A stretch of 64,000 bases of DNA from Maribacter arcticus (GTDB taxonomy: Bacteria > Bacteroidota > Bacteroidia > Flavobacteriales > Flavobacteriaceae): NCBI RefSeq assembly GCF_900167935.1, contig NZ_FUYL01000002.1, positions 248,001 to 312,000 of the forward strand, read 5' to 3'. The notes beneath the pieces were generated by a model. The model had not been told where the DNA came from. It did no database searches and saw only the letters and a program-made list of their open reading frames with translations. The number at the start of each line of letters is the position of its first letter. The first letter of the stretch is position 1. A program made the position numbers and the translations under genes. Below, in pieces: positions 38,497-47,270 of the stretch.

Positions 38497-38775
38497 ATGA
38501 CGATGGGATTCTCAGGGCATGCTACACAGGTTTTAAAGTCAAATAGGGTTTTACTTAAAAAAAGTAGAAGCTTTAGAGAATTGCGTAAAGATTATCTTGA
38601 CTACTCACAAGAAACAAAACTTCACTTTAAAGAACTTACCGATGTTGAGCGTAAAATGGTACGTGATAAAATAAGAGCTCAAGCCAAAAAAGATAGCATA
38701 CAAAAAACAGGTATTTATATACTCTCTTTAGCTATAGTCTTAGGAGTCTTTTACGCTATCTATAATTTTAGGTAA
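38497..38775 (+). CDS. Small tail-anchored hypothetical protein
   Basis: This 92-residue protein has a charged, helical N-terminal part (KKSRSFRELRKDYLDYSQ) and a single C-terminal helix (about 72-89, GIYILSLAIVLGVFYAIY), a tail-anchor layout. I recognise no family; similar short proteins occur in Flavobacteriaceae as hypothetical. It is followed at 25 bp by the convergent SulP gene. Confidence 0.65.
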   Translation: MTMGFSGHATQVLKSNRVLLKKSRSFRELRKDYLDYSQETKLHFKELTDVERKMVRDKIRAQAKKDSIQKTGIYILSLAIVLGVFYAIYNFR

Positions 38776-38799
38776 CAACAATGACTAATGTGCTGGCTC

Positions 38800-40431
38800 C
38801 TATAAACCCCAAAGTTTAAATGGGTTTTTGGTTTCTGCATCTTTTGTTTTAGAAAGAGGTTTATCAACCATGACCTTGTAGGTAGGATCTTCCATGACAT
38901 TCACATCAATTATTTCCTCTGCATTTTCCAATAAACGAATACAATCATTACTTAAATGACGCAAGTGAACTTTCTTCCCTAATTTCGCATAACGTTCCGT
39001 TATTTTATTTAAGGCTTCTATGCCACTCATATCCGCTACCCTACTTTCTTTAAAGTCGATTATTATATTTTCTGGATCATTTGGAACATCAAATTTTTCA
39101 CTAAAAAGAGTAGTAGAACCAAAAAATAAAGGACCATAAATTTCGTAGTGTTTTACTCCATTTTCATCAATATATTTTCTCGCACGAATTCTTTTTGCAT
39201 TCTCCCAAGAATAGGCCAATGCAGATATTATAACCCCTAAAAGAACGGCAACAGCCAAATTGTGTGTGATTGCTGTAATTAAGGTTACCAAAATCATTAC
39301 AACTACATCTGAATTTGGCATTTTACGAAAGGTCTTAAAACTTGCCCACTCAAAAGTACCAATGGCTACCATAAACATTAACCCTACCAATGCAGCCATA
39401 GGTAAACGTTCGATTACACTAGAACCGAACATAATAAATACCAACAACATTACTGCTGCAGTTATACCTGACAATCTTGCTCTTGCTCCAGAAGATGTAT
39501 TAATTAAACTTTGACCAATCATTGCACAACCACCCATACCTGATAAAAATCCAGATAGAATATTGGCGGAACCCTGTGCTATGCATTCCCTATTACTATT
39601 ACCTCTAGTTTCGGTAATCTCGTCTATAATGTTCAATGTCAGCAAACTCTCAATTAAACCAACACCAGCAACAATTGCCGCATATGGAAAGATAATTTTA
39701 AAAGTTTCAAAAGTTAATGGTATTTGCGGGATGGATAGTGGTGGGAATCCACCTTTAATAGATTCGCCTTCTCTCATTGTATCAGCAACAGTTAAGGTAT
39801 CAATTCCAAACCCTATTACTATTGCCGAAACTACAACGATAGCTACCAATGAGGATGGTATTGCTTTGGTTAATTTAGGAAGCCCCCAAATAATAAGCAT
39901 CGTAAGAAGAGTAAGACCTAACATCATTACCATATTCATACCTGTCAATAAACTATCGGTGCCTTTCTGATAAAAGTTTGGAAATTGTGCCATAAATATG
40001 ATAATTGCCAAACCATTTACAAAACCGAACATTACCGGATGCGGCACTAAACGTATAAACTTTCCTAGCTTTAAAACTCCGGCTAAAATTTGTAATAGCC
40101 CCGCAATTATGACCGTGGCAAAAACATAATTTAAAATTGTCTCTGGCTCTATACCCGGAAAATTACGTTTCAATTCTAATATTAAACCAATAAATATAAC
40201 CGCAACAGCCCCTGTTGCACCAGATATCATACCAGGCCTTCCACCAAAAATTGAAGTAATAAGTGCTAATACAAAAGCTGCATATAGTCCTGTTAATGGA
40301 GAAAAGCCAGGTATAAGAGCAAACGCAATCGCCTCTGGTACTAAAGCCAAGGCTACCGTGAGTCCAGATAGGATTTCTGTCTTATAATCTACTTTTTGTT
40401 TAAAATTGAATAAATTAAAAATCTTCGCCAT
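38800..40431 (-). CDS. SulP-family inorganic anion transporter
   Basis: This 543-residue inner-membrane transporter has about 10-12 helices (EILSGLTVALALVPEAIAFA at the start, GGCAMIGQSLINTSSGARARLSG in the core) and a C-terminal STAS domain (about 425-510, with VADMSGIEALNKI). SulP proteins move sulfate, bicarbonate or other anions with Na+ or H+. The cargo here is not determined. It is a single-gene unit. Confidence 0.93.
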   Translation of the reverse strand: MAKIFNLFNFKQKVDYKTEILSGLTVALALVPEAIAFALIPGFSPLTGLYAAFVLALITSIFGGRPGMISGATGAVAVIFIGLILELKRNFPGIEPETILNYVFATVIIAGLLQILAGVLKLGKFIRLVPHPVMFGFVNGLAIIIFMAQFPNFYQKGTDSLLTGMNMVMMLGLTLLTMLIIWGLPKLTKAIPSSLVAIVVVSAIVIGFGIDTLTVADTMREGESIKGGFPPLSIPQIPLTFETFKIIFPYAAIVAGVGLIESLLTLNIIDEITETRGNSNRECIAQGSANILSGFLSGMGGCAMIGQSLINTSSGARARLSGITAAVMLLVFIMFGSSVIERLPMAALVGLMFMVAIGTFEWASFKTFRKMPNSDVVVMILVTLITAITHNLAVAVLLGVIISALAYSWENAKRIRARKYIDENGVKHYEIYGPLFFGSTTLFSEKFDVPNDPENIIIDFKESRVADMSGIEALNKITERYAKLGKKVHLRHLSNDCIRLLENAEEIIDVNVMEDPTYKVMVDKPLSKTKDAETKNPFKLWGL

Positions 40432-40534
40432 GTACCTTTACTTTTAAAGGGCGCAAATTTAAGGCTTATTGTTCTGCAAAAGAATCAATTACTTGAAAAA
40501 CCCAATTAAATCGAAACCTCAATTATTCATAAAA

Positions 40535-40858
40535 TTACTTTGCCCAATAGTCAACTACAAATACTTTTTCTAAATGAGGCTGTAGACTAGCTACAAACTC
40601 TTGATGTTTTGGATGTGGAGTATAAATACTATCTCTATCTTTTTTTGAATTAAATGTAATCATATAACAATGAGTAAAATCTTGATGGAAATTTTCTGGA
40701 CTATCATTTAAACCCCATTCAAAATCTTTAATTACTGAAATATGCTCTGGTAGTTCATTGAAATTGTTATTTAACTTTTGTACATCTGTTTCACTAGCGT
40801 CATCATTGAATTTAAAAATTACTATATGCCTTAATAGGTTTTTATTCTGTTTTTTCAT
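40535..40858 (-). CDS. Dabb-family (stress-responsive A/B barrel) protein
   Basis: This 107-residue protein has the ferredoxin-like Dabb fold: LRHIVIFKFNDDASETDVQK, the DFEWGLNDSPENFH loop and HCYMITFNSKKDRDSIYTPH, HQEFVASLQPHLEKVFVVDY. These are small dimeric proteins, some with polyketide-cyclase or stress links. It is upstream of the SulP gene on the same strand (103 bp apart). Confidence 0.82.
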   Translation of the reverse strand: MKKQNKNLLRHIVIFKFNDDASETDVQKLNNNFNELPEHISVIKDFEWGLNDSPENFHQDFTHCYMITFNSKKDRDSIYTPHPKHQEFVASLQPHLEKVFVVDYWAK

Positions 40859-41003
40859 TTTTACCAATTCTTTTTTCGGGTTTAATTTCTTTACTCATAT
40901 CGTTTTGATAGAATACCTATAGAAAAACGCTGATTAAAATGATGGACAATCAGTTTTTTAAAATATCTATATTAAATCAGAATTATTTTTCAAATTGTGG
41001 TAA

Positions 41004-41798
41004 TTATAGAATCCCTCCCATACTACCTCCATCAACCTTTATAGCAGACCCATTTGTTGCAGAAGAAAGAGAACTTGCCATATAGGTAATCGTATTTGCA
41101 ATTTCATCAACCTTAGCAAATCTTTGCAATAGTGAAGAGCTTCTCACTTCGGTAAAAAAAGAGGTTTCAATTTGAGCTTTTGTTTTTCCTTCTTTTTGAG
41201 CGGCATTTTCTAAGAATTGCTCAGCTCCTTCAGACAAAGTAGACCCTGGAATTATGGTATTCACCGTTACTCCAGTACCCTTAGTTAGTTGCGCTAAACC
41301 TCTTGAAACCGCTAAAATTGCAGTTTTAGTCATACTATAGGAAATCAAATCGACAGGCACCAAAGTGGCACATTCACTCGAAATAAATAAGATACGACCC
41401 CAATTATTAGTCAACATATTGGGTAGTATTCTTTTTGATAAGCGCACTCCACTCATCACATTAACTTCAAACTGTTGCTGCCAATCTGAATCTTTCGTTT
41501 CAAAGAATGACACTGATGAGTAGATACCCACATTATTCACAAGAATATCAATCTCAGGAAGTCTGCCCAATTGCTCTTCTATCTGCTTTGTATTGCTGAA
41601 ATCAATACATAGTCCTGAAATAGTATTATTGGGAAATTCTCTTTGTAATTTTTGCACTGCTTCTTGCAGTTTGGTTTCTGTTCTACCGTTAAGAATAACA
41701 TCTACCCCTTCACTAGCCAAAGCCCTTGCCGTTGCATAACCTATACCAGCAGTAGACCCTGTTATGAAAGCTGTTTTTCCTTGTATTTTTAAATCCAT
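41004..41798 (-). CDS. SDR-family oxidoreductase
   Basis: This 264-residue NAD(P)-dependent dehydrogenase has TGSTAGIGYATARAL (cofactor loop TGxxxGIG), VNNVGIYS, and the catalytic Ser-Tyr-Lys in ISSECATLVPVDLISYSMTK, ending with AIKVDGGSMGGIL. Its substrate is unknown. It is the last gene of the PhyH-symporter-SDR unit, 16 bp after the symporter stop. Confidence 0.92.
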   Translation of the reverse strand: MDLKIQGKTAFITGSTAGIGYATARALASEGVDVILNGRTETKLQEAVQKLQREFPNNTISGLCIDFSNTKQIEEQLGRLPEIDILVNNVGIYSSVSFFETKDSDWQQQFEVNVMSGVRLSKRILPNMLTNNWGRILFISSECATLVPVDLISYSMTKTAILAVSRGLAQLTKGTGVTVNTIIPGSTLSEGAEQFLENAAQKEGKTKAQIETSFFTEVRSSSLLQRFAKVDEIANTITYMASSLSSATNGSAIKVDGGSMGGIL

Positions 41799-41814
41799 TG
41801 TCTCCTTATCTATT

Positions 41815-43494
41815 CTAATTTGCTATTCCCCATGTACTAAACAACCACCATAAAGCAAGCACAAGACCTATTAAAATTACAGTTAAAGTTGCATCAGAAG
41901 ACCATTTAACTTTTGGCCGTTCTGAACGCCTCTTAAATGTTACTAGTTCTAACATTTCGGCAGGTTGTGGCTGACCCATTTTACTTACTACCATTAATAT
42001 CACAGCGCACAAAAGGAACAAGAATAACGCAAAGTGCAAGAAATTAATACCTAAAAAGACTCCTAAAAAAGACCCTTCATTTACTTGAATAGTTCCTTCA
42101 TTACTTAAAAACTCGGCTACTAGTCTAAAAACTCCAACTGCAAATCCTACCCATAAAGAGACAATAGCGCCTTTAGCGTTTATCCATTTGTAAAATAATC
42201 CAAAGAGAAAGACCGCAGCAATCGGTGGTGAGATATAGGCTTGTACACTTTGTAGATAGTGGAAAATACCGCCACCCATTAATGATTTCATAAAAGGAAT
42301 CCAACCAAGGCTTACAATAACCAAAACAACAGTAGCAATACGCCCAAAACTTACAAGGTCTTTTTGAGTAGCCATAGGCTTATACTTTTGATAAAAATCG
42401 ATTGTCAATAACGTGGAACTCGAATTAAACGCAGATGAAAGCGAACTCATTAATGCAGCCAATAGTCCCGCTATGGCTAAGCCTTTCAAGCCTGAGGGTA
42501 AAAATCCATTTATCATGGCAGGAAGGGCTTGATCTGCATTTTCCATTGAAAAATCAATAGCTCCTTCTTGCAATAAAGCATAGGCGATTACACCTGGAAT
42601 AAAAAATATAAATACAGGAAGTAATTTCAAATACCCCGCAAATAAGGCTCCCTTTCTTGCGTTGTTGATATCTTTTGCAGAGAGTGTTCTTTGTACTATA
42701 TATTGATCCGTACACCAGTACCAAACCCCTAAGATAGGAGCACCGAAGAGCATACCTGTCCACGGGTATTCCGTATCAGCCATTGGTCTCCATAGATTAA
42801 AAAACTGTTCAGTAGGTGGATTGCCTTCTTGGGCAGATGCAATAGTGAGAACATCAATCATATGATCCCATCCGCCTAAAGCATATAATCCAAATGCCGT
42901 TACCGCAATGGTGCCTATTAATAAAATAAAGGCTTGTACCATATCGGTATAAATCACAGCTTTAAGTCCGCCTAATACCGTGTAGAAACCCGTTGCAACA
43001 ACAGTAATTATAGCACCAGACCAAAAAGGGATTCCGATAGTTTCAAAAACCAAGGCCCCTGCAAATATGATTAACGAAATTTTTGTAATCACATAGGCTA
43101 AAATCGAAATAACCGAAAGGTAACTACGACAGGCCTTAGAATATCTTTTTTCAAGAAACTCGGGCATTGTATATACTCCAGTTCGAAGATAAAAAGGCAC
43201 AAATACCCAACCTAGTAGTATTAATACAAGCGAGGCAATAATTTCAAAATTCGCCATGGGCATATTACCCCGTGCACCGGCTCCTGAAACGCCTAAGATA
43301 ATCTCTGAACCTATATTTGAAGCAAATAGAGAGGCTCCAATAACCAACCATCCAGAGCTCTTACCAGCTAAAAAATAATCAACCGCACTTCCGGATTCCG
43401 ATTTGGTTTTTGATGCCCAACGGGCAATCCATAAGATAATTCCAAAATAGATAAGTATAATCGCAATATCTAAGTAACTTAAGCTTGATAGCAT
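41815..43494 (-). CDS. Sodium/solute symporter, SSS family (SglT-like)
   Basis: This 559-residue inner-membrane symporter has about 14 helices. FLAGKSSGWLVIGASLFASN and the following GSEIILGVSGAGA carry the SSS signature; SSLSSAFNSSSTLLTIDFY is the conserved TM8-type region with the sodium-site Ser/Thr; ADTEYPWTGMLFGAPILG resembles sugar symporters. Cargo is probably a sugar-like or other small solute. It lies 27 bp after the PhyH gene and 16 bp before the SDR gene. Confidence 0.92.
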   Translation of the reverse strand: MLSSLSYLDIAIILIYFGIILWIARWASKTKSESGSAVDYFLAGKSSGWLVIGASLFASNIGSEIILGVSGAGARGNMPMANFEIIASLVLILLGWVFVPFYLRTGVYTMPEFLEKRYSKACRSYLSVISILAYVITKISLIIFAGALVFETIGIPFWSGAIITVVATGFYTVLGGLKAVIYTDMVQAFILLIGTIAVTAFGLYALGGWDHMIDVLTIASAQEGNPPTEQFFNLWRPMADTEYPWTGMLFGAPILGVWYWCTDQYIVQRTLSAKDINNARKGALFAGYLKLLPVFIFFIPGVIAYALLQEGAIDFSMENADQALPAMINGFLPSGLKGLAIAGLLAALMSSLSSAFNSSSTLLTIDFYQKYKPMATQKDLVSFGRIATVVLVIVSLGWIPFMKSLMGGGIFHYLQSVQAYISPPIAAVFLFGLFYKWINAKGAIVSLWVGFAVGVFRLVAEFLSNEGTIQVNEGSFLGVFLGINFLHFALFLFLLCAVILMVVSKMGQPQPAEMLELVTFKRRSERPKVKWSSDATLTVILIGLVLALWWLFSTWGIAN

Positions 43495-43521
43495 AGTTAA
43501 ATGTTTTGTTTTAATGAGAAT

Positions 43522-44496
43522 CTACCAGTCGTTTAACCCTAGTAATTTTTTTCCTAAATCCGTTAACTCCGCTGTATCATATTTCGTTTTCTCCCAGTTT
43601 CTAGGATCTCCAGGAAAGGCATATCCTTCAGGTGCGATTCTATTCTTCCAAGAATTAATTCTCCAATTCTTAAGTACTTCGTTTTCAGGTTCTGCTGGCA
43701 TCATAGAAATATATTGCGCTATACGCACTTTATCTTTAGATTTATTCGGCCGAATACCATGTGGTTCTGTACTGTTGAAAATTAGCAAATCACCCGCTTC
43801 CATCTTCACCTTTACGATTTTATCTTCTAGACCTTCTAGACTAGGTTGAAAACGATCCCTATCTTCTGGCTGCGTAAGTTTCCAAGTGTCATAGTTACGG
43901 TACAACCAAGGTATACATTGAAAACCACCCATATTCTCATCGTCTTGATCCGCAAGTGCCAACACACCTTGCACATTTTGCGGCTTGGTTTCTGGATCAT
44001 AATCCCAATGAATAAACCCCTTCTTTTCTACACCAACTGGCAAGGGAAAATTGAGGTTGGCTCGATCAATGGTAACCCATAATTCTTCTGTTCCCCAAAC
44101 ATCTACAAAAGCATCATATACTCTTTGCGTTTGCCTGTTATTCCATAAATGTTGATGGTTATATACCTCAACCATACCTGTACCCGTTAATTCTTTCATT
44201 TTCATTTCAGCACGTGGTGGCGCATACCAAGTAGAAGAATCGGTAGGACTCTTTTCGTCAAATTCCCAAAGAAAATCGGCTGTACGTCTTGCTTGTTCTT
44301 TTGATACTGCATTCTTAATTACTATATAACCATTTTGCATCCAAAACCGCCAATCGTCTTCACTTAATACACGCAAGGGTTTTCCATTAGAACGATCGTT
44401 CAGGCTTTGACTACTGCTGGTTGCAGTAGATGGGTTACCCGGAATTTCTTCATGGGCTTTATTTCCTTGCTCTACTTTGTTATTTGTTTGTTGCAT
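43522..44496 (-). CDS. Phytanoyl-CoA dioxygenase (PhyH) family protein
   Basis: This 324-residue Fe(II)/2-oxoglutarate dioxygenase family member has an N-terminal low-complexity part (about 1-40) and the double-stranded beta-helix. The HxD is H163-W-D165 (GFIHWDYDPETKP), the distal His is H246 (STEPHGIRPNK), and R249 or the following Arg of DKVRIAQY is a candidate 2-oxoglutarate ligand. PhyH proteins hydroxylate or epoxidise small molecules such as amino acid derivatives or ectoine. It starts the minus-strand unit facing the AraC regulator. Confidence 0.9.
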   Translation of the reverse strand: MQQTNNKVEQGNKAHEEIPGNPSTATSSSQSLNDRSNGKPLRVLSEDDWRFWMQNGYIVIKNAVSKEQARRTADFLWEFDEKSPTDSSTWYAPPRAEMKMKELTGTGMVEVYNHQHLWNNRQTQRVYDAFVDVWGTEELWVTIDRANLNFPLPVGVEKKGFIHWDYDPETKPQNVQGVLALADQDDENMGGFQCIPWLYRNYDTWKLTQPEDRDRFQPSLEGLEDKIVKVKMEAGDLLIFNSTEPHGIRPNKSKDKVRIAQYISMMPAEPENEVLKNWRINSWKNRIAPEGYAFPGDPRNWEKTKYDTAELTDLGKKLLGLNDW

Positions 44497-44563
44497 TTTG
44501 TCTGAAATTTAAGTTTAAAGCATTTTATAAAACTACTTAGCATTTAAAATTCAAACTACCGCA

Positions 44564-44614
44564 ATATTGACCATAATTTGAACTATATTGATTTAATTAG
44601 GTCGATTATGTTGA
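44564..44614. promoter_or_regulatory. Three spaced ATRTTGA repeats, candidate AraC operator
   Basis: ATATTGA occurs at 44564-44570 and 44585-44591 and ATGTTGA at 44608-44614, spaced 21 and 23 bp, close to two helical turns. They lie in the intergenic space between the divergent PhyH and AraC genes, as AraC-type half sites often do. Confidence 0.4.
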
Positions 44615-44642
44615 TTTATACGTAATTTTGTTACATTTAGCC

Positions 44643-45497
44643 ATGAAAATTGAACTTGAAACCATTGACCCATTAAGTAAAAGTCCGTTTAGGCTTTTAC
44701 ATGACCCTAAATTGAGTCATCTTTTTTACTGGCATTTTCATCCAGAATATGAATTGGTCTATATAGAAGGTGCAAGTGGAACACGACATGTTGGCGACCA
44801 TATTTCTGAATATGAGGAAACCGACCTTGTTCTTATAGGTTCAAACATTCCTCACTTAAATTTTGACTACGGAGTGAAGACTGTTTACAGAGAAGAAGTC
44901 TTACATATTAAACCTTCATTTAAAAATACATTTGTTGAGCCAATACCAGAATTGCAAAGCCTGAACCGGTTACTAGACCTATCAAGATATGGACTTGCAT
45001 TTCATGGAGAAACGAAAAGAGTTGTTGGCGAATTATTAAAAGAACTTCACACTCTAAAACCTTTTGAATATTTCATGGCCATCATGAGTATTCTTAAAAG
45101 ATTGTCTCAAAGCAATGAGTTTGAGCTCTTACATAAAAAGCCTTATAAAAATAGGTATAGCAAAAAAGAACAAAGCCGTATTCGTGACATTTACGCCTTA
45201 ATCGATGAACGATATCAAGGTAAAATTTCTGTAGATGAAGTTGCAAAATTTTGTAATTTGACAAAACCAGCTTTTTGCCGCTATTTTAAAAAAGCCACAG
45301 GCAGTACTTTTATAGAGTTTTTAAATCAATATCGTATCAGCCAATCTAAACGTATGTTACTTACTGGCAAAAATGTTAGTGAAACATGCTTTGAATGCGG
45401 ATTTGAAAGTTTGTCTTATTTCAACAGAACGTTTAAGAAAGTTACAGGTGAGAATCCTTCGGCATTTAAAAAACGATTACGCTCTAATATTATCTAA
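44643..45497 (+). CDS. AraC-family transcriptional regulator with cupin sensor
   Basis: This encodes 284 residues from the ATG at 44643 (a start at 44628 is possible). An N-terminal cupin-like sensor (about 10-90, HLFYWHFHPEYELVYIEG, LVLIGSNIPHLNFD) is joined to a C-terminal pair of helix-turn-helix motifs (about 180-280, ISVDEVAKFCNLTKPAFCRY, NVSETCFECGFESLSYFNRT). Cupin-AraC regulators of this type are usually activators of sugar or osmolyte genes. It faces the PhyH-symporter-SDR unit and is its likely regulator. Confidence 0.92.
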   Translation: MKIELETIDPLSKSPFRLLHDPKLSHLFYWHFHPEYELVYIEGASGTRHVGDHISEYEETDLVLIGSNIPHLNFDYGVKTVYREEVLHIKPSFKNTFVEPIPELQSLNRLLDLSRYGLAFHGETKRVVGELLKELHTLKPFEYFMAIMSILKRLSQSNEFELLHKKPYKNRYSKKEQSRIRDIYALIDERYQGKISVDEVAKFCNLTKPAFCRYFKKATGSTFIEFLNQYRISQSKRMLLTGKNVSETCFECGFESLSYFNRTFKKVTGENPSAFKKRLRSNII

Positions 45498-45561
45498 ATA
45501 AATTAGATATAGAAAGTTTTTGAAGAGATTGGGGACAAATTAACTAGAAACAATAAATCTT

Positions 45562-47256
45562 ATGCAAAACAATTCATTTAAACTTTTATCGATATCCACA
45601 ATTCTATTGGTTTCTTTGTCTTTTTTTCAAACCAAAGCACAAGATGATTCAAACCCTAAATTGGTGGTAGGAGTTATTATTGATCAAATGAGAGCAGATT
45701 ATCTTTATAAATATCAGGATAGGTATGGCGAAGATGGATTCAAAAGATTAATACGCAATGGATTCAATTATAAAAACGCAAATGTTAATTATATTCCTGC
45801 GGAAACTGCACCAGGCCATGCTTCAATTTATACCGGAACCACCCCTTCTTATCATGGTATAATCGGTAATTCTTGGTTTGACAGAGAAACCAATACAGTA
45901 GAAGAAAATGTGTCTGATTCACTAGAAAAAATAGTTGGATCTGTAAATGATAACCCATATGGAGTATCCCCCAATAAGTTAATGTCATCAACCATAACTG
46001 ATGAATTAAAAAAGATAAGCAATTTTAAATCAAAAATAATAAGTGTATCCATCAAAGATAGGGGAGCTATTTTACCAGGCGGAAAATCTGCAGATGGTGT
46101 TTATTGGCATGATTGGGAATCAAGCCCTGGCTATTTTGTAAGTAGTAGTTTTTATATGGAAACCCTACCCAATTGGGTCGATAAGTTTAATAAACAAGAG
46201 AAATCAGATGCCTATTTAGATGAAACCTGGAATACCCTTTACCCTATTGAAACATATATATCAAGTTCGCCAGACGATAATACATATGAACCTTCACTAG
46301 GCGGAAAGATCAGCCCAACATTTCCTTACAATTTTAAGACTATGAGGGAAAAGTATAGAGATAATGGAAGTGAATTTCAATTATTATGGATTTCTCCAAA
46401 AGGAAACACCTTACTTACAGAATTTGCCATTACTGCAATACAGGAAGAAAAGTTAGGAAAAGATAAGTACACCGATTTTTTGAACATTAGCTATTCTGTG
46501 CCAGATGTTATTGGGCATACCTTCGGACCACAATCTGTGGAGATGGAGGATATCTATTTAAGATTAGATAATGAAATCGCAACACTTTTAAAGGCATTGG
46601 ACACTAAAATAGGAAAGGAAAACTACACCTTATTCCTTACTTCAGACCATGGAGCTATAGAAAACGTGTCGTTTTTAAATAATCACAAGTTAGATGCTGC
46701 GATTGCACGAACTACTAGCGATGCAAGAAACTTAGAAGCATTTTTAGATACGAAGTATGGGAAAGCCTCATGGATAACTGCTGTGAATGGAAATAACTTG
46801 TATTTAAATAAAGTTACTGTTGACGAACAAAAGTTAACCTTACCAATAATTCAAAAAGAGGCTGCAGATTACTTAATGACCTTACCAGAAGTTTCTTTTG
46901 CACTTACCGCAGATGACCTTCAAACCTACGTTTATGAGGAAGGAATTCGAAAAACCATTCAAAATGGTTATCATGTAAAAAGATCTGGTGATGTAATAAT
47001 AAGCTATTCCTCTGGCACCATAATCCATCCAAATCCCAATATTGATGTTGAAATGGTCAATGGCACCGTACATGGGTCTGGTTATTCGTATGATACACAT
47101 GTACCCCTTATTTGGATGGGCAAAGGTATTAAGAGCGGTGAATCTGTTAGGGCGGTGAATCCAATAGACATTGCCCCTAGCTTGTCTATGTTCTTGAACA
47201 TACCCCTACCAAGTGCCTCCCAAGGAAAACCACTTATAGAGTTATTTGAAAACTAA
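45562..47256 (+). CDS. pafA: PafA-type alkaline phosphatase
   Basis: This 564-residue secreted enzyme (signal peptide to about FFQTKAQ) belongs to the alkaline-phosphatase superfamily: VVGVIIDQMRADYLY with metal-ligand Asp41, the Thr-nucleophile motif AETAPGHASIYTG (Thr82), FLTSDHGAIENV, and a late His in NGTVHGSGYSYDTHVP. PafA proteins are the main, phosphate-insensitive periplasmic phosphomonoesterase of Flavobacteria. The reading frame is complete; transcription appears to come from its own promoter. Confidence 0.93.
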   Translation: MQNNSFKLLSISTILLVSLSFFQTKAQDDSNPKLVVGVIIDQMRADYLYKYQDRYGEDGFKRLIRNGFNYKNANVNYIPAETAPGHASIYTGTTPSYHGIIGNSWFDRETNTVEENVSDSLEKIVGSVNDNPYGVSPNKLMSSTITDELKKISNFKSKIISVSIKDRGAILPGGKSADGVYWHDWESSPGYFVSSSFYMETLPNWVDKFNKQEKSDAYLDETWNTLYPIETYISSSPDDNTYEPSLGGKISPTFPYNFKTMREKYRDNGSEFQLLWISPKGNTLLTEFAITAIQEEKLGKDKYTDFLNISYSVPDVIGHTFGPQSVEMEDIYLRLDNEIATLLKALDTKIGKENYTLFLTSDHGAIENVSFLNNHKLDAAIARTTSDARNLEAFLDTKYGKASWITAVNGNNLYLNKVTVDEQKLTLPIIQKEAADYLMTLPEVSFALTADDLQTYVYEEGIRKTIQNGYHVKRSGDVIISYSSGTIIHPNPNIDVEMVNGTVHGSGYSYDTHVPLIWMGKGIKSGESVRAVNPIDIAPSLSMFLNIPLPSASQGKPLIELFEN

Positions 47257-47270
47257 TAAACGTAAAACTC

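Noticed and set aside
39563-39970. 135-codon plus-strand frame inside the SulP gene
   Set aside because: Antisense shadow of a strongly conserved transporter.
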